Positions 46,393 to 58,066 of a stretch of 64,000 nt of DNA are shown in pieces. The position numbers and the translations under genes are program-made. The stretch covers positions 978,176 through 1,042,175 of the forward strand of contig NC_043742.1 in the NCBI RefSeq assembly GCF_004337985.1, given 5' to 3'. Each line of letters opens with the position of its first letter. Within the stretch, counting starts at the first letter, position 1. The DNA comes from Pyricularia pennisetigena. Its lineage: Eukaryota > Ascomycota > Sordariomycetes > Magnaporthales > Pyriculariaceae. Under the pieces are notes generated by a model that saw only the letters and a program-made list of their open reading frames with translations, was not told the DNA's origin and searched no databases.

Positions 46393-48252
46393 TCAGCGCG
46401 CAGATCCCCAGCGCCTTATGAGCTCTTCCCGCTTCCCGCACACCTCCCTACCCGGCTGGCCGGGTCTTGGTTTCCCAGCGGCGCCCTCGCGGGCCCTGAT
46501 CTCGGCCTCGACGTCGGCCAGGCGGCCGCGCACCTTGGCGACCTCCTGCTGCAGCATCCAGACGAAGCTCTCGGTCTCGGGGTCCGTGAGGGCGACGAGC
46601 GAGTCGTCCGCCCCCGCGGTTGGGGCCGTGGACGTTTCAGCGAGCACGCTGTCGCGCAGGCTGGACACGGCGGCGGCGGCGTCGACCACGTGCGCGGCGA
46701 CGGAGCCCTCGAACGACGCCTGGACGTTGCGCGCCATGTCGGCGGCCTTGGCGGAGCGGTCGTGCAGCGCGGCGGACAGCGCGGCGGCGTCCCGGCTCGG
46801 ATCGTCGGGGAGGTTGAGGGCGAGGGTGCGGAGGAGGGTCGGGAGGGCGGGTTCCTGGTCCTGCTGGTCCGCGGCGCTGCTGTTCATGATGCCTGCTGTG
46901 GTGTTGGCGCGCCGGGGCCGGACGGGTGACGCAGCCGCTGGCAGGCTTGCCGTGCGACCGTGGGCTTTTGACGGCGTCGCGGTGGTGATTTGGCTGGATA
47001 GTTCGGCTTTGGCGGTGCTGAGGAGCGTGGCCGTGGCTGACTCGTGGGCCTTGTGGTCCTCGACGCGTGACGAGAGCGCCGTCATGTTGTGGAGAAGGTA
47101 GTCGAGGCAGGCGTCGACCTGGTATGATTTTTCTTAGCAAATGCGCAAAAGCTCAAAATTCGAGACGTTCAAGGAAAAAAACTAGGGAAATGTCTTTTTT
47201 TTCTTTTTTTTTTTTTTTTTTTGTCTTACGTAGTCGAGTGCCTCTACTGACCGGGTCAGGTTCGAGGCGGAGCGTCCTGCCAGAGACTGGACCGCTGGCT
47301 CAAGAAACTGCTGCTCAACAGACATCTGGGCCACGGGGAGGATCTCGGTATACAGCTCCTCCAGCTCTGCTTGCATCTCGTCGATTTCCTCTTTGGGTAC
47401 TTGGCGCCTTCGCTGAGAGTCCGCGGTCGACCCCGCTTTTCCATGCTCCTCTTCCAGCGCCTCTAGATATAACCTGTCAAGCCTGGTGCGCAGTGTTTCG
47501 ACCGTGTACTTGATCAGGCGCGCACACGTCTCCCTCGCCTTGACAACCCCTTCCTGCTCGTTCGGATCGTCAGCCTCGAGCTCCCAGCCGAGCTTCTGCA
47601 GACTCGCCAGCAGCTTGTCGTCGGATCTCAGCAGCCCATCGATGGTCTGTTGCAGACCTCCTCCCTGGCCGCGGTTCCTCCGGCCCTCGAACTCGACAAC
47701 GCGCCCGCTCAGCGTCTGCGCAAGACCCTCGGCCTCAGCCGCCAGTCGTCTCCTCTCGGCGGCGGCGTTGCGCGCCCGAGCGGCGGCCATCTTTGCCCTG
47801 GCGTCGGCGGCGCGGGCGTCCTGGGCAAAGAGCCGCTCCAGGGCGTCCTGCTGCTGCCTCAGCGCCTCGGTCTGCCTGGTCACGGCGGCGGTGGCGCGGT
47901 TCAGCTCATCGATGGCGGTCCTCAGGTCCGCGTCGAGGGCACCCAAGGCGACAAGGCGAGGTCCCTGGTGCTGGTGCTGGTGCTGCTGCGAGGCCGAGGC
48001 CGACGACGACGACGACGACCACTGGCGTCCTTCGTGTTCCAGCTCCGACGCCAGCCTGTCCGCGGCGCCGGATTTGACCAGGGCTGCGTACTGGTCCAGC
48101 TCGTCGCGACCAAGCAGCGTCTCTGAGCTCATGAGGTGGCGGCGCACCCATTCCGATGCCTCTGGGCCTTGGGAGAAGGCGGATTTGAGGGCATCAGCGT
48201 CCGGTTGGAAGCCATATGTGCGGAGGGTTCTGGCCAGATCTTCGTAAGACAT
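46393..48252 (-). CDS. Coiled-coil protein, augmin subunit 3 (HAUS3)-like
   Basis: Two exons, 48252-47230 and 47118-46393, giving 582 aa; the intron starts gtaagac and contains a long A tract. The N-terminal region (TLRTYGFQPDADALKSAF, EWVRRHL, ETLLGRDELDQYAALVKSG) resembles the start of HAUS3/augmin subunit 3. Long Ala/Glu/Arg/Gln-rich coiled coils follow (about 130-230), as do helical blocks around ETLRTRLDRLYLEALEEEH and VEQQFLEPAVQSLAG. A Ser run and a His/Gln run lie at about 80-100. Augmin recruits gamma-tubulin to spindle microtubules, and homologs are known in filamentous ascomycetes. The gene is certain; the family is a tentative call from pattern only. Confidence 0.6.
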
Positions 48253-48549
48253 TTTTGGGTGCACTTTTTTGTGACTTGAAAATGGCTTTATTTTGTTGTT
48301 GTTGCTGTTGTTGTTGTTGTTTATTATAACATTCTTATTGTTTTTGTTGTCACGACTTTTGGTTGTCAAGGACAATTTGTCGTGTCCAGCTGTCGAGTTG
48401 ACTACTTTATGGGAGACGAAGTGGAGGTTAAGCTTATGTAACAGACCAGCCAACGTCACGTGTTGTCTACATTTTCAATCTCGTCATCTTGACCAGGATC
48501 CAACAACATTTTTCGACGTCGGCCATTTAATCCACCTGCAACATTATAC

Positions 48550-48591
<42 letters not shown>

Positions 48592-49999
48592 GATTTTGGT
48601 GGCTTCTTTGCGCTGTCACCGTGTCTGCTCCCTCTACTCACATATGTCCCCGTAAAATTAGCCAGCCAGTTACAGGAATCTAATCTACGCAGTCCCCCTA
48701 CCCGCCTCATTTGCCGGCTCATCGCTTTTCCAGAGGCGGAAGCAGACAGCCATCGACAGGCAAACACGGGAACAAGACACCTTCGACCTACCTGCCCATA
48801 CCAAGCTATGAGGTATCTTGTTACAGACACGTCACGAACGCTCGTATCCGGCCGTCAGCTCCCTATCTGTACAGTACGGTACGGGTTAAATGTTGACCAG
48901 CGCATGATGAGGCTTTCGAATGATTGAACTTGACAACCCCGATCTGCCTGGCGAGGTTCACAATCGATCCATGGAGTGGCACAAGCTGACATGACAAGCC
49001 ATGTTTGTCTTGCTACACAAGACGTTTTTCTTTTTTTCTCTTTTTTTTCCTCTCTCACGACGTACTGCCCCTGGTTGACCCAAGCTTGCTTGCCCTGTTG
49101 ACCTAAACTGGAGTCCGACTCTGATGCAAATACGAAATGCATTGGGTCACACCAAACCATAGCTGCTTAGGGCTCGGAAATCCTGGAGGAGAAATGCCAC
49201 ACCACCACATTTAGTTGCCAACAGCCATCGACCATGTGCTCTTGTGTGAGCTCCCGTTTCTCAGTTCACCAAGTCCTCGGCTTTTCTAACCGAAGCCGCC
49301 CTCACTCAACGGCCTTCGGATCCAATGTTTGGCCCAGAGTTACTTGGAAGGCGTATATATACCATAAACCTCCAAGTTGAAGGAATGGAATAAGAATGCA
49401 GTACGCGACACGCGGTTACAACGATCCAACCGATGCCGCATGCCCATAGCTCTGGTATCGTCTACAAATTTCCTCCATCAACAGCACAAAGTGCCTCTTC
49501 AACATTTGCATGTCCCAAATGACATAGTCAAGGAGGTGAAGATGGTTCAGCATCGGCCTTGAGTTAGCTCTACATGTCGCAGACTGCCCCTTGTCTCGGT
49601 GCGGCTACCCGCAGGCCGCTAATTCTCTATTCTCGGCAGTCCAGCCCCGCCTGTCACGCCTCCTCTGCTGCAGCTGCAGTGGAAGCTACTTACACATCAG
49701 CAAACAGGTACGCTGAAGCCTCCGGGACTGGGTCGGCGACGGTGTGACTTTCGTGTCAGCACTCGATGTTCTGTTCTGAACTAGCAACGACTGTCAGACC
49801 CGATAAGTACCACGGCCCAAGTTGCAATCGACGAAAGGAAAAAAAAGAAAACCCCAAAATGGCCATGCCCAGCCGTGTTTGCCGTCGGCGAGTCTGTGCA
49901 CCCTTACTTGTTGGCTTTTTCATTGCCCGTCTCCTTCATCTTTCTCCTTGTGCTCCCAACCTACAGTGGTCGACTTTCGTCTCGCTTCCCATTACCCTG
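48253..49999. other. Intergenic region, first part
   Basis: Contains the coiled-coil gene promoter with ttg repeats (48,295-48,330) and an A tract at about 48,556-48,588. Short frames (for example 48,711-48,896 and 49,766-50,158) are not supported as genes. Confidence 0.4.
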
Positions 50000-51386
50000 T
50001 TTAATGGGGCTGAACTAATTCGTCGCCGACTGTTCCGATGTTGCCAGGACGAACAGTCGCCGTCTGATTGGCTTCGTCCCAAGTCACATACATTATGCCG
50101 CCTGCTGCATGTAGGCTATCAATCCTGTTGGACGGGCATTCTCGCCTCGCCAGCTTAGCTACATGCGGCCTCGCTTGCGAGGGGCTGGATTGTTGAACTC
50201 GAACCCGGAGCACTGTCCCCGGCTTCTACCGCTGTATCGCTTCGGCACCGCCTCGGCTCTTGAAGCGGACTGATCGGGCAACTATTTGCCGGAACCCGGT
50301 TGACGGATCAGACGCAGATCTTGGCATATGATGGGTTTGCGGCTCGAGAGCATCCATCTGGACCGTTGCAAAAACCAAAACATGTCATTTGGCGCAATCA
50401 ATACTCAATTGAGCTTGGGCCAAGGGGTCAAAGATGCATTGCGCAACTTCAGCGGGGTTTGTGGGTTGCAGATGAACCAACCCCCTTTGCCATAGGTTTC
50501 CTTGGCGCCATTTTAGGTCAGATCCCAGCCTGCCTATGTATGATTGCTTTTCCGTTGACTATCCCTATGGGCAAACATGACACAAACAACACGGCCGATA
50601 GTGATAAGAGACAGGTCTCATTACCTGTCACTTAATTTATCCTGCCCCAATCACTTGGCATGTTGATTGAGCAAACTACCTCGATTCGGTTCGTCGATTG
50701 CTCCAAAGCCCCTTGCATTGGCTAGATTGGCATATTAAGAAGTGTTGGAGGGCGTTTTTTTTTTTTTCTTCTACTTTACTCTGGCAGCACAAACCAAGCT
50801 GCCCCTGGAACAGAGAAACACAATAGACGCAGCGCTTGGTGGAGGTTTTCTCTTCTGTCGTTGTTTTGGGCCAGCCGTTGCTCTATCATGTTCGTGTTCT
50901 TATATTTGTGCATCGTGCCATCAGTTACCGTTTTGCCGTCCCACTCTTTGTTGAACCGTGATGCCGGACTGTTCAACCAAGTACACTTACTTTCTCTCCA
51001 ATGCTGCCATTCCGATTATTTGTTCCTTTCATTCTTCCAGTGTCAGGCAATACTAGTCACTCGCTTTTTGTAATCAGTTATGTATCCTGATCCAGGTAGA
51101 GAGTGTCTCACATCGGTGAGCGAGCAACCACGGACAACTCCAAGTGCCCGGCAAGCGGGCTCACTCCATCTCGACAGCCACACCTGGTTTTACGGTAGAA
51201 CCAGCCAACAGTAAGGAAGTCTGTATGTAATCTTTATTTTTTTTTTTTTAGTCATCTTTGTTCCCTTCTTTTTTTTTTTTTTTTTTTTTTNNNNNNNNNN
51301 NNNNNNNNNNNNGACGCCAAGTGTACATCCATGAATGCAAACCCCTGGCCCAAGCGGAATGTTCAAATCCTCGAGTCAACATTCTT
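50000..51386. other. Intergenic region, second part, with assembly gap
   Basis: No supported gene. A 111-codon open frame at 50,300-50,635 has one hydrophobic stretch and no known family. T tracts precede a 22 bp run of N at 51,291-51,312. Confidence 0.4.
51291..51312. other. Assembly gap (22 N)
   Basis: Unresolved bases after a long T tract. Confidence 1.
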
Positions 51387-51694
51387 GACCGTTGATGTCT
51401 GCCGGTGGGCCGGCTCACGTCCATTGGCGCGCAATGTTTTGCGTGCTAGATGCAGTCTGCAGAAAACAATATATGGAGCCACCGCCCTGACAAAAGCACC
51501 AAACGGCATAGCAACGTCGTCATGATCAGCTCTCTGTTTTGACCGTTGATGTCTGCCGGTGGGCCGGCTCACGTCCATTGGCGCGCAATGTTTTGCGTGC
51601 TAGATGCAGTCTGCAGAAAACAATATATGGAGCCACCGCCCTGACAAAAGCACCAAACGGCATAGCAACGTCGTCATGATCAGCTCTCTGTTTG
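51387..51694. repeat. 154 bp near-perfect tandem duplication
   Basis: The block starting gaccgttgatgtctgccggt at 51,387 repeats at 51,541 with essentially no differences and ends cagctctctgttt in both copies, followed by a gt microsatellite (about 51,693-51,710). It lies 75 bp after an assembly gap, so it may be an unmerged overlap rather than a real duplication. Confidence 0.85.
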
Positions 51695-52503
51695 TGTGTG
51701 TGTGTGTGTTGTTTGTCTGTCTTGGCATCCTTGGTCGTGCCATAAGGACTGAAGCTCGACATAACTTGCTCTCCCAAGTGGGTCCGGCGGCGACGGCTCG
51801 GGGCGCAGACCGGACAACAACAGTACGGGACACGGCTCCGTGCTGCTCAACCTCTTTGAGTGAATGACGGAGCCTGATGGGGGTTGGGACTCTACAAACT
51901 TGGCTCAACCTCAGCCTACACTCACTTTACCTTCAAGCACATGGTTGGCGATGGGAAACGGCCATCTCTCAGATGCCTGCCGGCAATCCTTGTCTCCTCT
52001 TTTCTTCACCAACGCTCTGTTGAGTCCGCAATGCCACAAGTGTGCCTCCTCCATCTGGGGTTTCTACTTATAAACACGCATTCTTTTGACTTTCACGTGA
52101 GGAACTTCTCCACGACAGACAGATCTTTGGACCTTTTCCGCTCCGTTTGTCACGCCCTTCTAATTCCTCGACTTACACCCAAGAGATCCAAGTCTGGGGG
52201 ACCGAGTCTTTTTCTACCCTGCACGCTGACCGGGCGTTTGTTCAACGCGTTGCCCTTTTTTCGTAACGTAGCTTGTGATTCGTATCTCGAGGTTATTTCT
52301 TCACTTTGTTTTCACTCATCTTTCAACTTGATGTAGAGAAAAAAAAGAAAAGAAAAAAAATCTGTTCATCAAAAGTAACAAGAACGCCTGCGCTTTTCAT
52401 CTCCAGACATCGCAGGTTTATAAGAAGTACATCTCTATACTTTTACTGAGATTTAACGAAATAAAAGAAATCATCGCCGCACGCCGCGACCGACGTCGCG
52501 AGA
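51695..52503. other. Upstream region of the LrgB-like gene
   Basis: Pyrimidine-rich in places, with an A/G-rich run at 52,335-52,362. The last part is likely the 5' leader. Open frames at 51,864 and 51,884 overlap and have no recognised features. Confidence 0.35.
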
Positions 52504-52860
52504 ATGCGCAATGCAGATGGCGCCTGCGACGGCAAGCCGGCGGCCTCGGGCTTCACGGCTCGCTTCTTCCCGTCTGGCCTTCGCGCTCAGTACTGGGACG
52601 GAGCTCTCGCCATCTTCCTGCTTTTCATGATGCAGATCATCATCTACGCCCTCGGCTTCGTCTCGATCTTCCTTGGAGGATTCTCCGCCGCCATCATGGG
52701 AATGATGCTATTGGCGGTCACGATTGGACTGGTCGACTGGGCGGTGCGTCGTTTTCGCGGCTCCGAGGCCGTTGGTGTGTTTTATCACAAGTATCTCAAA
52801 GGCCCGGTTGGTTTTTTTTTTCTCTGCCCCGTGGACGTGCTTCTTGCTTATTCCGTTGGC

Positions 52861-52891
<31 letters not shown>

Positions 52892-55027
52892 CTGACGTGA
52901 TCCCCTTGTGCTAGACCGACCTGCTCAACAAGCACATGTCTGTCGGCTTCACTGTGCCTTTTGTTCAAATCTTCCGAAACAAGCCGGCCAGTTCTCTGGA
53001 GATTGGCTTGATCACTGCCATGTTTGGTAGGGTTGTGCCTTGTTTTGTCAATCGTTGCACCGCAACGTTCTCTTCCTCCTATTCGAGCTCTCGCTGATGT
53101 TGGTCACTTGGTCATAGTTCTCATGGGTGTGCTCTCTCCCGTGCTGGTGTACTACTTGTCATATGCCATTCACACTTGCTCACTACGCTTCGGCTTTGGG
53201 AGACATAAAAAGAGTAAGAGGGCTACCAACCCGGCCGGCCAACGCTCGGCAAACCTACCTCGGTCCAAAAACCGGCAGAACGACAACAAGTCACTCCCGA
53301 CGTCTCTGCTGCTGCCGTCTTCTGTAGAGCAGGTGCGGCAAATCCCGTTGAAGAGGTTCTCTGACCAGTCCACGCTCATGGGGAGCTCGACGGTCACCGT
53401 GGCTGGCAACAGCTCTGGGATCCAAAGCCAGTCGACGTTGGTCAGTGCCAGGTCAAAGAACAGACAGGCGCTCAACTCATGCGAGCATCTGCCCAAGTCC
53501 CGGGAGGTCGTCAACTGGATCCTGCGCAACCCATGTCTCGTCATCTGCATCGTCTCGATCCCCATCTCAATCGGGGTGGCCGCCAGCACCGGAATAACAG
53601 TCTTCGCTGATACGTCCGTCCTGCTCGGGACGTGGATGACGACGCTGGCCCTGCAGGCCAGGGCGCGGACGTCGGCGCGGCTCAAGACCATGCCGCGGCG
53701 CCGCACCGCGCTCGTCGTCGGCCTCAACCCGGTCCTCATCACCGCGGGCGTCATGATCGCCTACGTCCAGGCCAAGCACGCCGTGCTCCGATCCAGCGTG
53801 CTCGCCGTCCTCGACACCTTCCAGTCCGGCCTGACCTTCGCCGGCTTCCTCATGGACCGCACCGCGCACGACGCCGTCTTCTCGCACATGACGGCAGGCG
53901 TGCCCTTCAGCGTCCTCGCCTCCTCCCGCAGCCGCACCGGCGTCACCGGCGGCGGCGGCGGCGGCAGCTCAGCGCCGTGCATGGGCGCTGGAGACATCGC
54001 CCTAACGATCCTGGAGTCGGGCCTCGTCGCCTGGGGCCTCAAGCTCTTCGAGTACCGGCGCGCTCTGGTCTCGCACGCCGGGCTGGTGGTCCTGGTGGCC
54101 TCCGCCACCGCGGCCGGCTTGACCGTCGTGCTCGGCCCGCTGCTGGCGCACGCCGCGGGGCTCGCCGGGGCGCAGAGCATCGCGTTCGCCGTGCGCAGCG
54201 TCACGCTTGCTCTGGGCACGCCCGTCATGGTCAAGCTGGGCGGCGACGTCGGCGTCAACGCGGCAATGGTGGTGTTCAACGGCATCGTCTTCCAGATGGC
54301 CATGGGTCTCGGCCTCGTGGGTTGGATCATTGGCACGGCGGAGCGGTGCTGCGCTTGGGTCTTGGCGAGCATTGCGCTTCGCGGCGAGGCGGCGCAGCTT
54401 GATCTTGAGCTTGGCAACGAGTCGTCAGAGCTCACGCCTAGTCTGAATCGGTTTGCTCGGCGCGTCGCCGACGGCACTCGGGCTGCCGGCAGTGGCGACG
54501 GGGACGAGTCGCCTCCTTCGCCTCCGCAGACGGCTGCCCGTCGACCTCAGCATGAATCCCACTGTATAGTCGCGGGGGACAACTGCCCAGGTGAGCAGTG
54601 CCAGTGCCGCCAGCCGCACCAGAGACAGCCGTCTGCCGCATCCTCCTCCTCCGCCATGATGCTGGAGGCGGTTGACGTCAACCCGCACTCTGCTCTCCGA
54701 CCAGACGCCAAGCGCCTGCCGTGGTCGGCAGCTCGTCAACAGCAAGCATGCCCGCCACAGACATCCTCATCCACCGTCGACACCCGGAACAGCGACGCCG
54801 CGAATCGAGGCCCAGAGGACTCCCGCACCGTCGCTGTGGGCATCACGGTCGGCATCAATGCGGCCGCCATGGGGACGTCGTACCTCTACGAGCAGGGCAG
54901 CCGGGCCGCGCCCTACTCGGCGCTCGCCATGACCCTCTTTGGCGTCATGACCGTCATCTTCACTTCCATCACGCCGCTGACCGCGTGGCTGTTGGCGCAG
55001 GTTGGGCTGGCTGCGGCTGCGCCGTAA
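52504..55027 (+). CDS. LrgB-like (LrgA/LrgB fusion type) membrane protein
   Basis: Three exons, 52504-52806, 52915-53026 and 53118-55027, giving 774 aa. Intron 1 holds long T tracts. The N-terminal part has several helices (FLLFMMQIIIYALGFVSIF, AAIMGMMLLAVTIGLVDWAV) and the motif KHMSVGFTVPFVQIFRN that resembles LrgA/CidA. A polar linker (164-262) follows, then a multi-helix LrgB core with the family-like segment AQSIAFAVRSVTLALGTPVM and GGDVGVNAAMVVFNGIV. A second long hydrophilic insert precedes the last helices (AMTLFGVMTVIFTSITPLT). Bacterial LrgAB and plant PLGG1 act in export of small metabolites such as glycolate; the fungal role is not established here. Membrane location is unclear. 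Confidence 0.82.
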
Positions 55028-55066
55028 AATAAACATAAACTAAACAATTTTTTTCTCTCTCTCTCT

Positions 55067-55099
<33 letters not shown>

Positions 55100-56402
55100 T
55101 NNNNNNNNNNNNNNNNNNNNNNNNNNNNNNNNNNNNNNNNNNNNNNNNNNNNNNNNNNNNNNNNNNNNNNNNTGGGTTCTGGGAATGGCCTTTTTTTCGG
55201 CTTTTTTTTTGAGGCTGGAGGTTTACTTGTCTTTTGTTCTGGGCCTATGTCTGGTGTAGAAGTCTCGGGTTGAACGGGTGATCAGGCTGAGGCAGGTTTT
55301 GTAAATAAACCCCATGTTCTTCATTGAGGGCGGGGTGGAGCTGTTTCCTTTTTGCTTTTCTTTTGTCATGGCTGCATGCATTCAGGGTTGGCTCTCTGCG
55401 ACAAAATCACCCGTCTTTTTTTGTTCATTGGCATATTGCTATTACTTTGGCGTCGCTTACTCCCTACATCCCCACACATTAGACCTCTGGTCTCCCTTTT
55501 ATCCTTTTTTTTTTCAGTTGTTCTTGCGCATCACGCTTGTTGTCTACATTCCTGTCACTTTGCAGGGCATATAACACGGCTGAGAGGCTTCTCTGTGTTG
55601 GTGGACAGATACATTTTGTTGGGGAGGGGGCACTTGGAACTTTGTGGCTGGGCTGCAGCGGTTGTGGGGTTTGGTTTATTGTTGCCGGCATGTGCGTAAC
55701 TCCACAGGTGGATTGAGTTCTTCGATAGCTTGGAAGACTAAGCCAAGGACTCGAGTCTAAATAAGATGATATGTAAGACATCGCCAGGACTCTAATGAAA
55801 ACTATGGCCACCAACATGAACCGTGTGTGCGTGATGTAACGAATCCAATAAACGTGCACTGTGGCGATCATCTCGTCCACAAAAGGAACTGGTCGACTGG
55901 GACCTTGATGAAGCAAGATGCTGGGAACGTGAACGAGATGCTCCCGATTAATTAGACTATGCTGCTACTGAATCTTGCCGAAAACGGAAAAGTTGCGAAA
56001 CGGCACAACGAGGATAACAAAGCCATGTTACAAGCAATACCCCCAACCCTACGAGGTCAAACATAAGCCAGGCAAATATGGCTTTGTTTATTGGTCTTTA
56101 ATTTTTAAGTTTGGGTTTTAGCCCCTCTACATCTTCTCATAACCAATCTTAGCCTCGTGAGATTCAAGTTCTTTGATGGTATACATCGAAGATCTGACTG
56201 GTCTCTGGGATGGGCGGCCACTGGCACCGAGTCCTCCTGTTGTATTTTTTTTGGGTCTGAGATATTTCCAAATTCCCTGGCCCGGTTTCCTCCGGTTTTT
56301 GGACTCCTAGTCCTCCCCGGCTGTCTCTACAGGTCTCTGCATTGCTGCTCGTCATTGCCGTTCCGCGGCAGTTCCATATCCATCTAGTAGTCGGTGACCA
56401 CC
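55028..56402. other. Intergenic with assembly gap
   Basis: T-rich tracts lead into a 72 bp run of N at 55,101-55,172. Short open frames (55,314-55,699 and 55,479-55,916) are low-complexity or unsupported. The right part contains the 3' region of the prolyl isomerase gene. Confidence 0.4.
55101..55172. other. Assembly gap (72 N)
   Basis: Unresolved bases after a long T tract, just after the LrgB-like gene. Confidence 1.
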
Positions 56403-57106
56403 TCATTCCAACCTACAACCCGCGATTGTTAAATGTTAGCATATCGACCCATTATTCGCATACGCAACAACCCAGAAAACGTAGTCGCGGCGGCATACCT
56501 CTCAATCAGATGCAGGCCGCTGGCCGTGTCAACAATTTGGCTGATCTCGCCCGGCTTGAGGGCAAATGCGGCCGTCTCAAACTCCTTCTGCATATCTCCG
56601 CGGCCAAAGAAGCCGAGGTCTCCATGCTTGCGGGCGCTGCTGCAGTCGCTCTCGGTGGTGGCGAGAGCAGCCAGCGTCACCTCGCCGGCGTCGATGCGGG
56701 CCTTGTGGGCCTGGAGGATGCGGCGGGCTTCCTCCTTGGTGCGCGTGATGTTCTCCTCCTTCCAGCTCGAGGGCCGGCGCGAGTCGCGGTGCTTGATGAG
56801 CAGGTGCGCGGCGCGGATCTGGCCGTCCTGGGGCGAGTCCGAGGGCAGCGCCGACGAGTGGTACTTGCCCATGTACTGCTTGAGCTTGTCCGTGTCGGTG
56901 CCTGGCGGGGGCTCCCACCGCGACGTGGTGTTGGACGTGTTGAAGTAGTAGGGGAGGTTCTTGCTCTTGGACAGCCGCACCTCCCAGTTGGGCGGGAGGC
57001 CGGTTTCGGGGTGCTGTGGAATCGGATGCTTAGTACGGAATTTGCCTCTGTGTTTGATTGTTGATCTTTTGCTTCGCTGCTGTTATTGGCTTACCTGGTC
57101 GGCCAT
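56403..57106 (-). CDS. ESS1: Peptidyl-prolyl cis-trans isomerase Ess1/Pin1
   Basis: Three exons, 57106-57095 (12 bp), 57013-56499 and 56412-56403 (10 bp), giving 178 aa. It isomerises phospho-Ser/Thr-Pro bonds, for example in the RNA polymerase II C-terminal domain. The WW domain (residues 8-41) has both Trp (W14, W37) and reads LPPNWEVRLS and SRWEPPPGT. The parvulin domain has the phosphate-binding basic loop KHRDSRRPSSW (78-88), catalytic C128 in ESDCSSARKHGDLGFFGRG, and ends GLHLIERLE. The micro-exons at both ends are needed to give MADQHPETGLPPNW and the terminal LE. Length fits the family. Confidence 0.94.
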
Positions 57107-58066
57107 GGTCACTGCACCTCTTATCAAGGTCCCAGGGATGGGAATTGAGGGTCTGAAGCAAAGCTAAGACAAAGAGGGGTGAATTGCTATTTTCCAACTC
57201 TTGAAGTTGTGGATTGTGATGGAGAAACAGATACGAGATAAATTTCTCTAGTAGTCTACGAGGTCGCTGCACCAGCTTTCGGGACGCCCTGGCCAATGGA
57301 CAGGATCGTACCTCTGATGTGATTGAAAGCCTCCGCTCCGAAAGCTCGAAAGGCGGGGAACAGGCGACGAGGGAAAGGAAAAANNNNNNNNNNNNNNNNN
57401 NNNNNNNNNNNNNNNNNNNNNNNNNNNNNNNNNNNNAGGGGGGGGGGAGGACGGCAGTGATACTGTGTTGCGAACTGTGACGTTGCGCCCCACCACAGCT
57501 TGCCACAGCAACCGCGACAGTGCGAAGCTGGACCAATTGGTGGGGGCGGATCTTGGACAAGGGACAAACAAATCCTTGGATTCGGACTCGGGTGTGCCTG
57601 GATGACCAAGGTGACGTGCGTCTGGCCGGGCTTCCCACCGGTCTCGTGCATTGTAAAACGGCACGTGGTGGACACTCACTTTCCACTTTAGCAACGGCTG
57701 CGGCACAAGTCGCCATCACGAGGTCCGATTGCTAATCTGGTCTCGTTGGCCAAGGGGAGCCGATGCGGATCGATTCAATTATGCTGTGTTGCTAGACTCA
57801 CGGTTAATGTACGCTATGTCGATCTAGCCTAGCACACGCAGGCACCTTACTTATCTCCTTGCCAAGCCCCTAAGTGCTCCAATACAAGAAAACGCCCTGT
57901 TTGCAAACCTCGGTCGGCAGCAGTAAGCCGCAAGCCGGCCTGTCCTGTTGTCGGACCCCCTTTCCGATATGGGGGGGCACTCACAAGATCTCGACCAGCT
58001 CACATGCCGCATTCCCCATAATGTTTACAACCTTCATCGCCATCGCCATCGTCACCATTATCATCA
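57107..58066. other. Intergenic with assembly gap
   Basis: Contains a 53 bp run of N at 57,384-57,436 flanked by A and G tracts. The translations across it are artefacts. No gene supported; the promoter of ESS1 is at its left end and the 3' end of the secreted protein gene at its right. Confidence 0.4.
57384..57436. other. Assembly gap (53 N)
   Basis: Unresolved bases between an A-rich and a G-rich tract upstream of ESS1. Confidence 1.

Noticed and set aside
50180..50265. Degenerate tRNA with an actcgaaccc motif
   Set aside because: The T stem does not pair and no anticodon arm is present.
57030..57719. Open frames crossing the N gap upstream of ESS1
   Set aside because: They depend on unresolved bases and have no protein-like features outside the gap.
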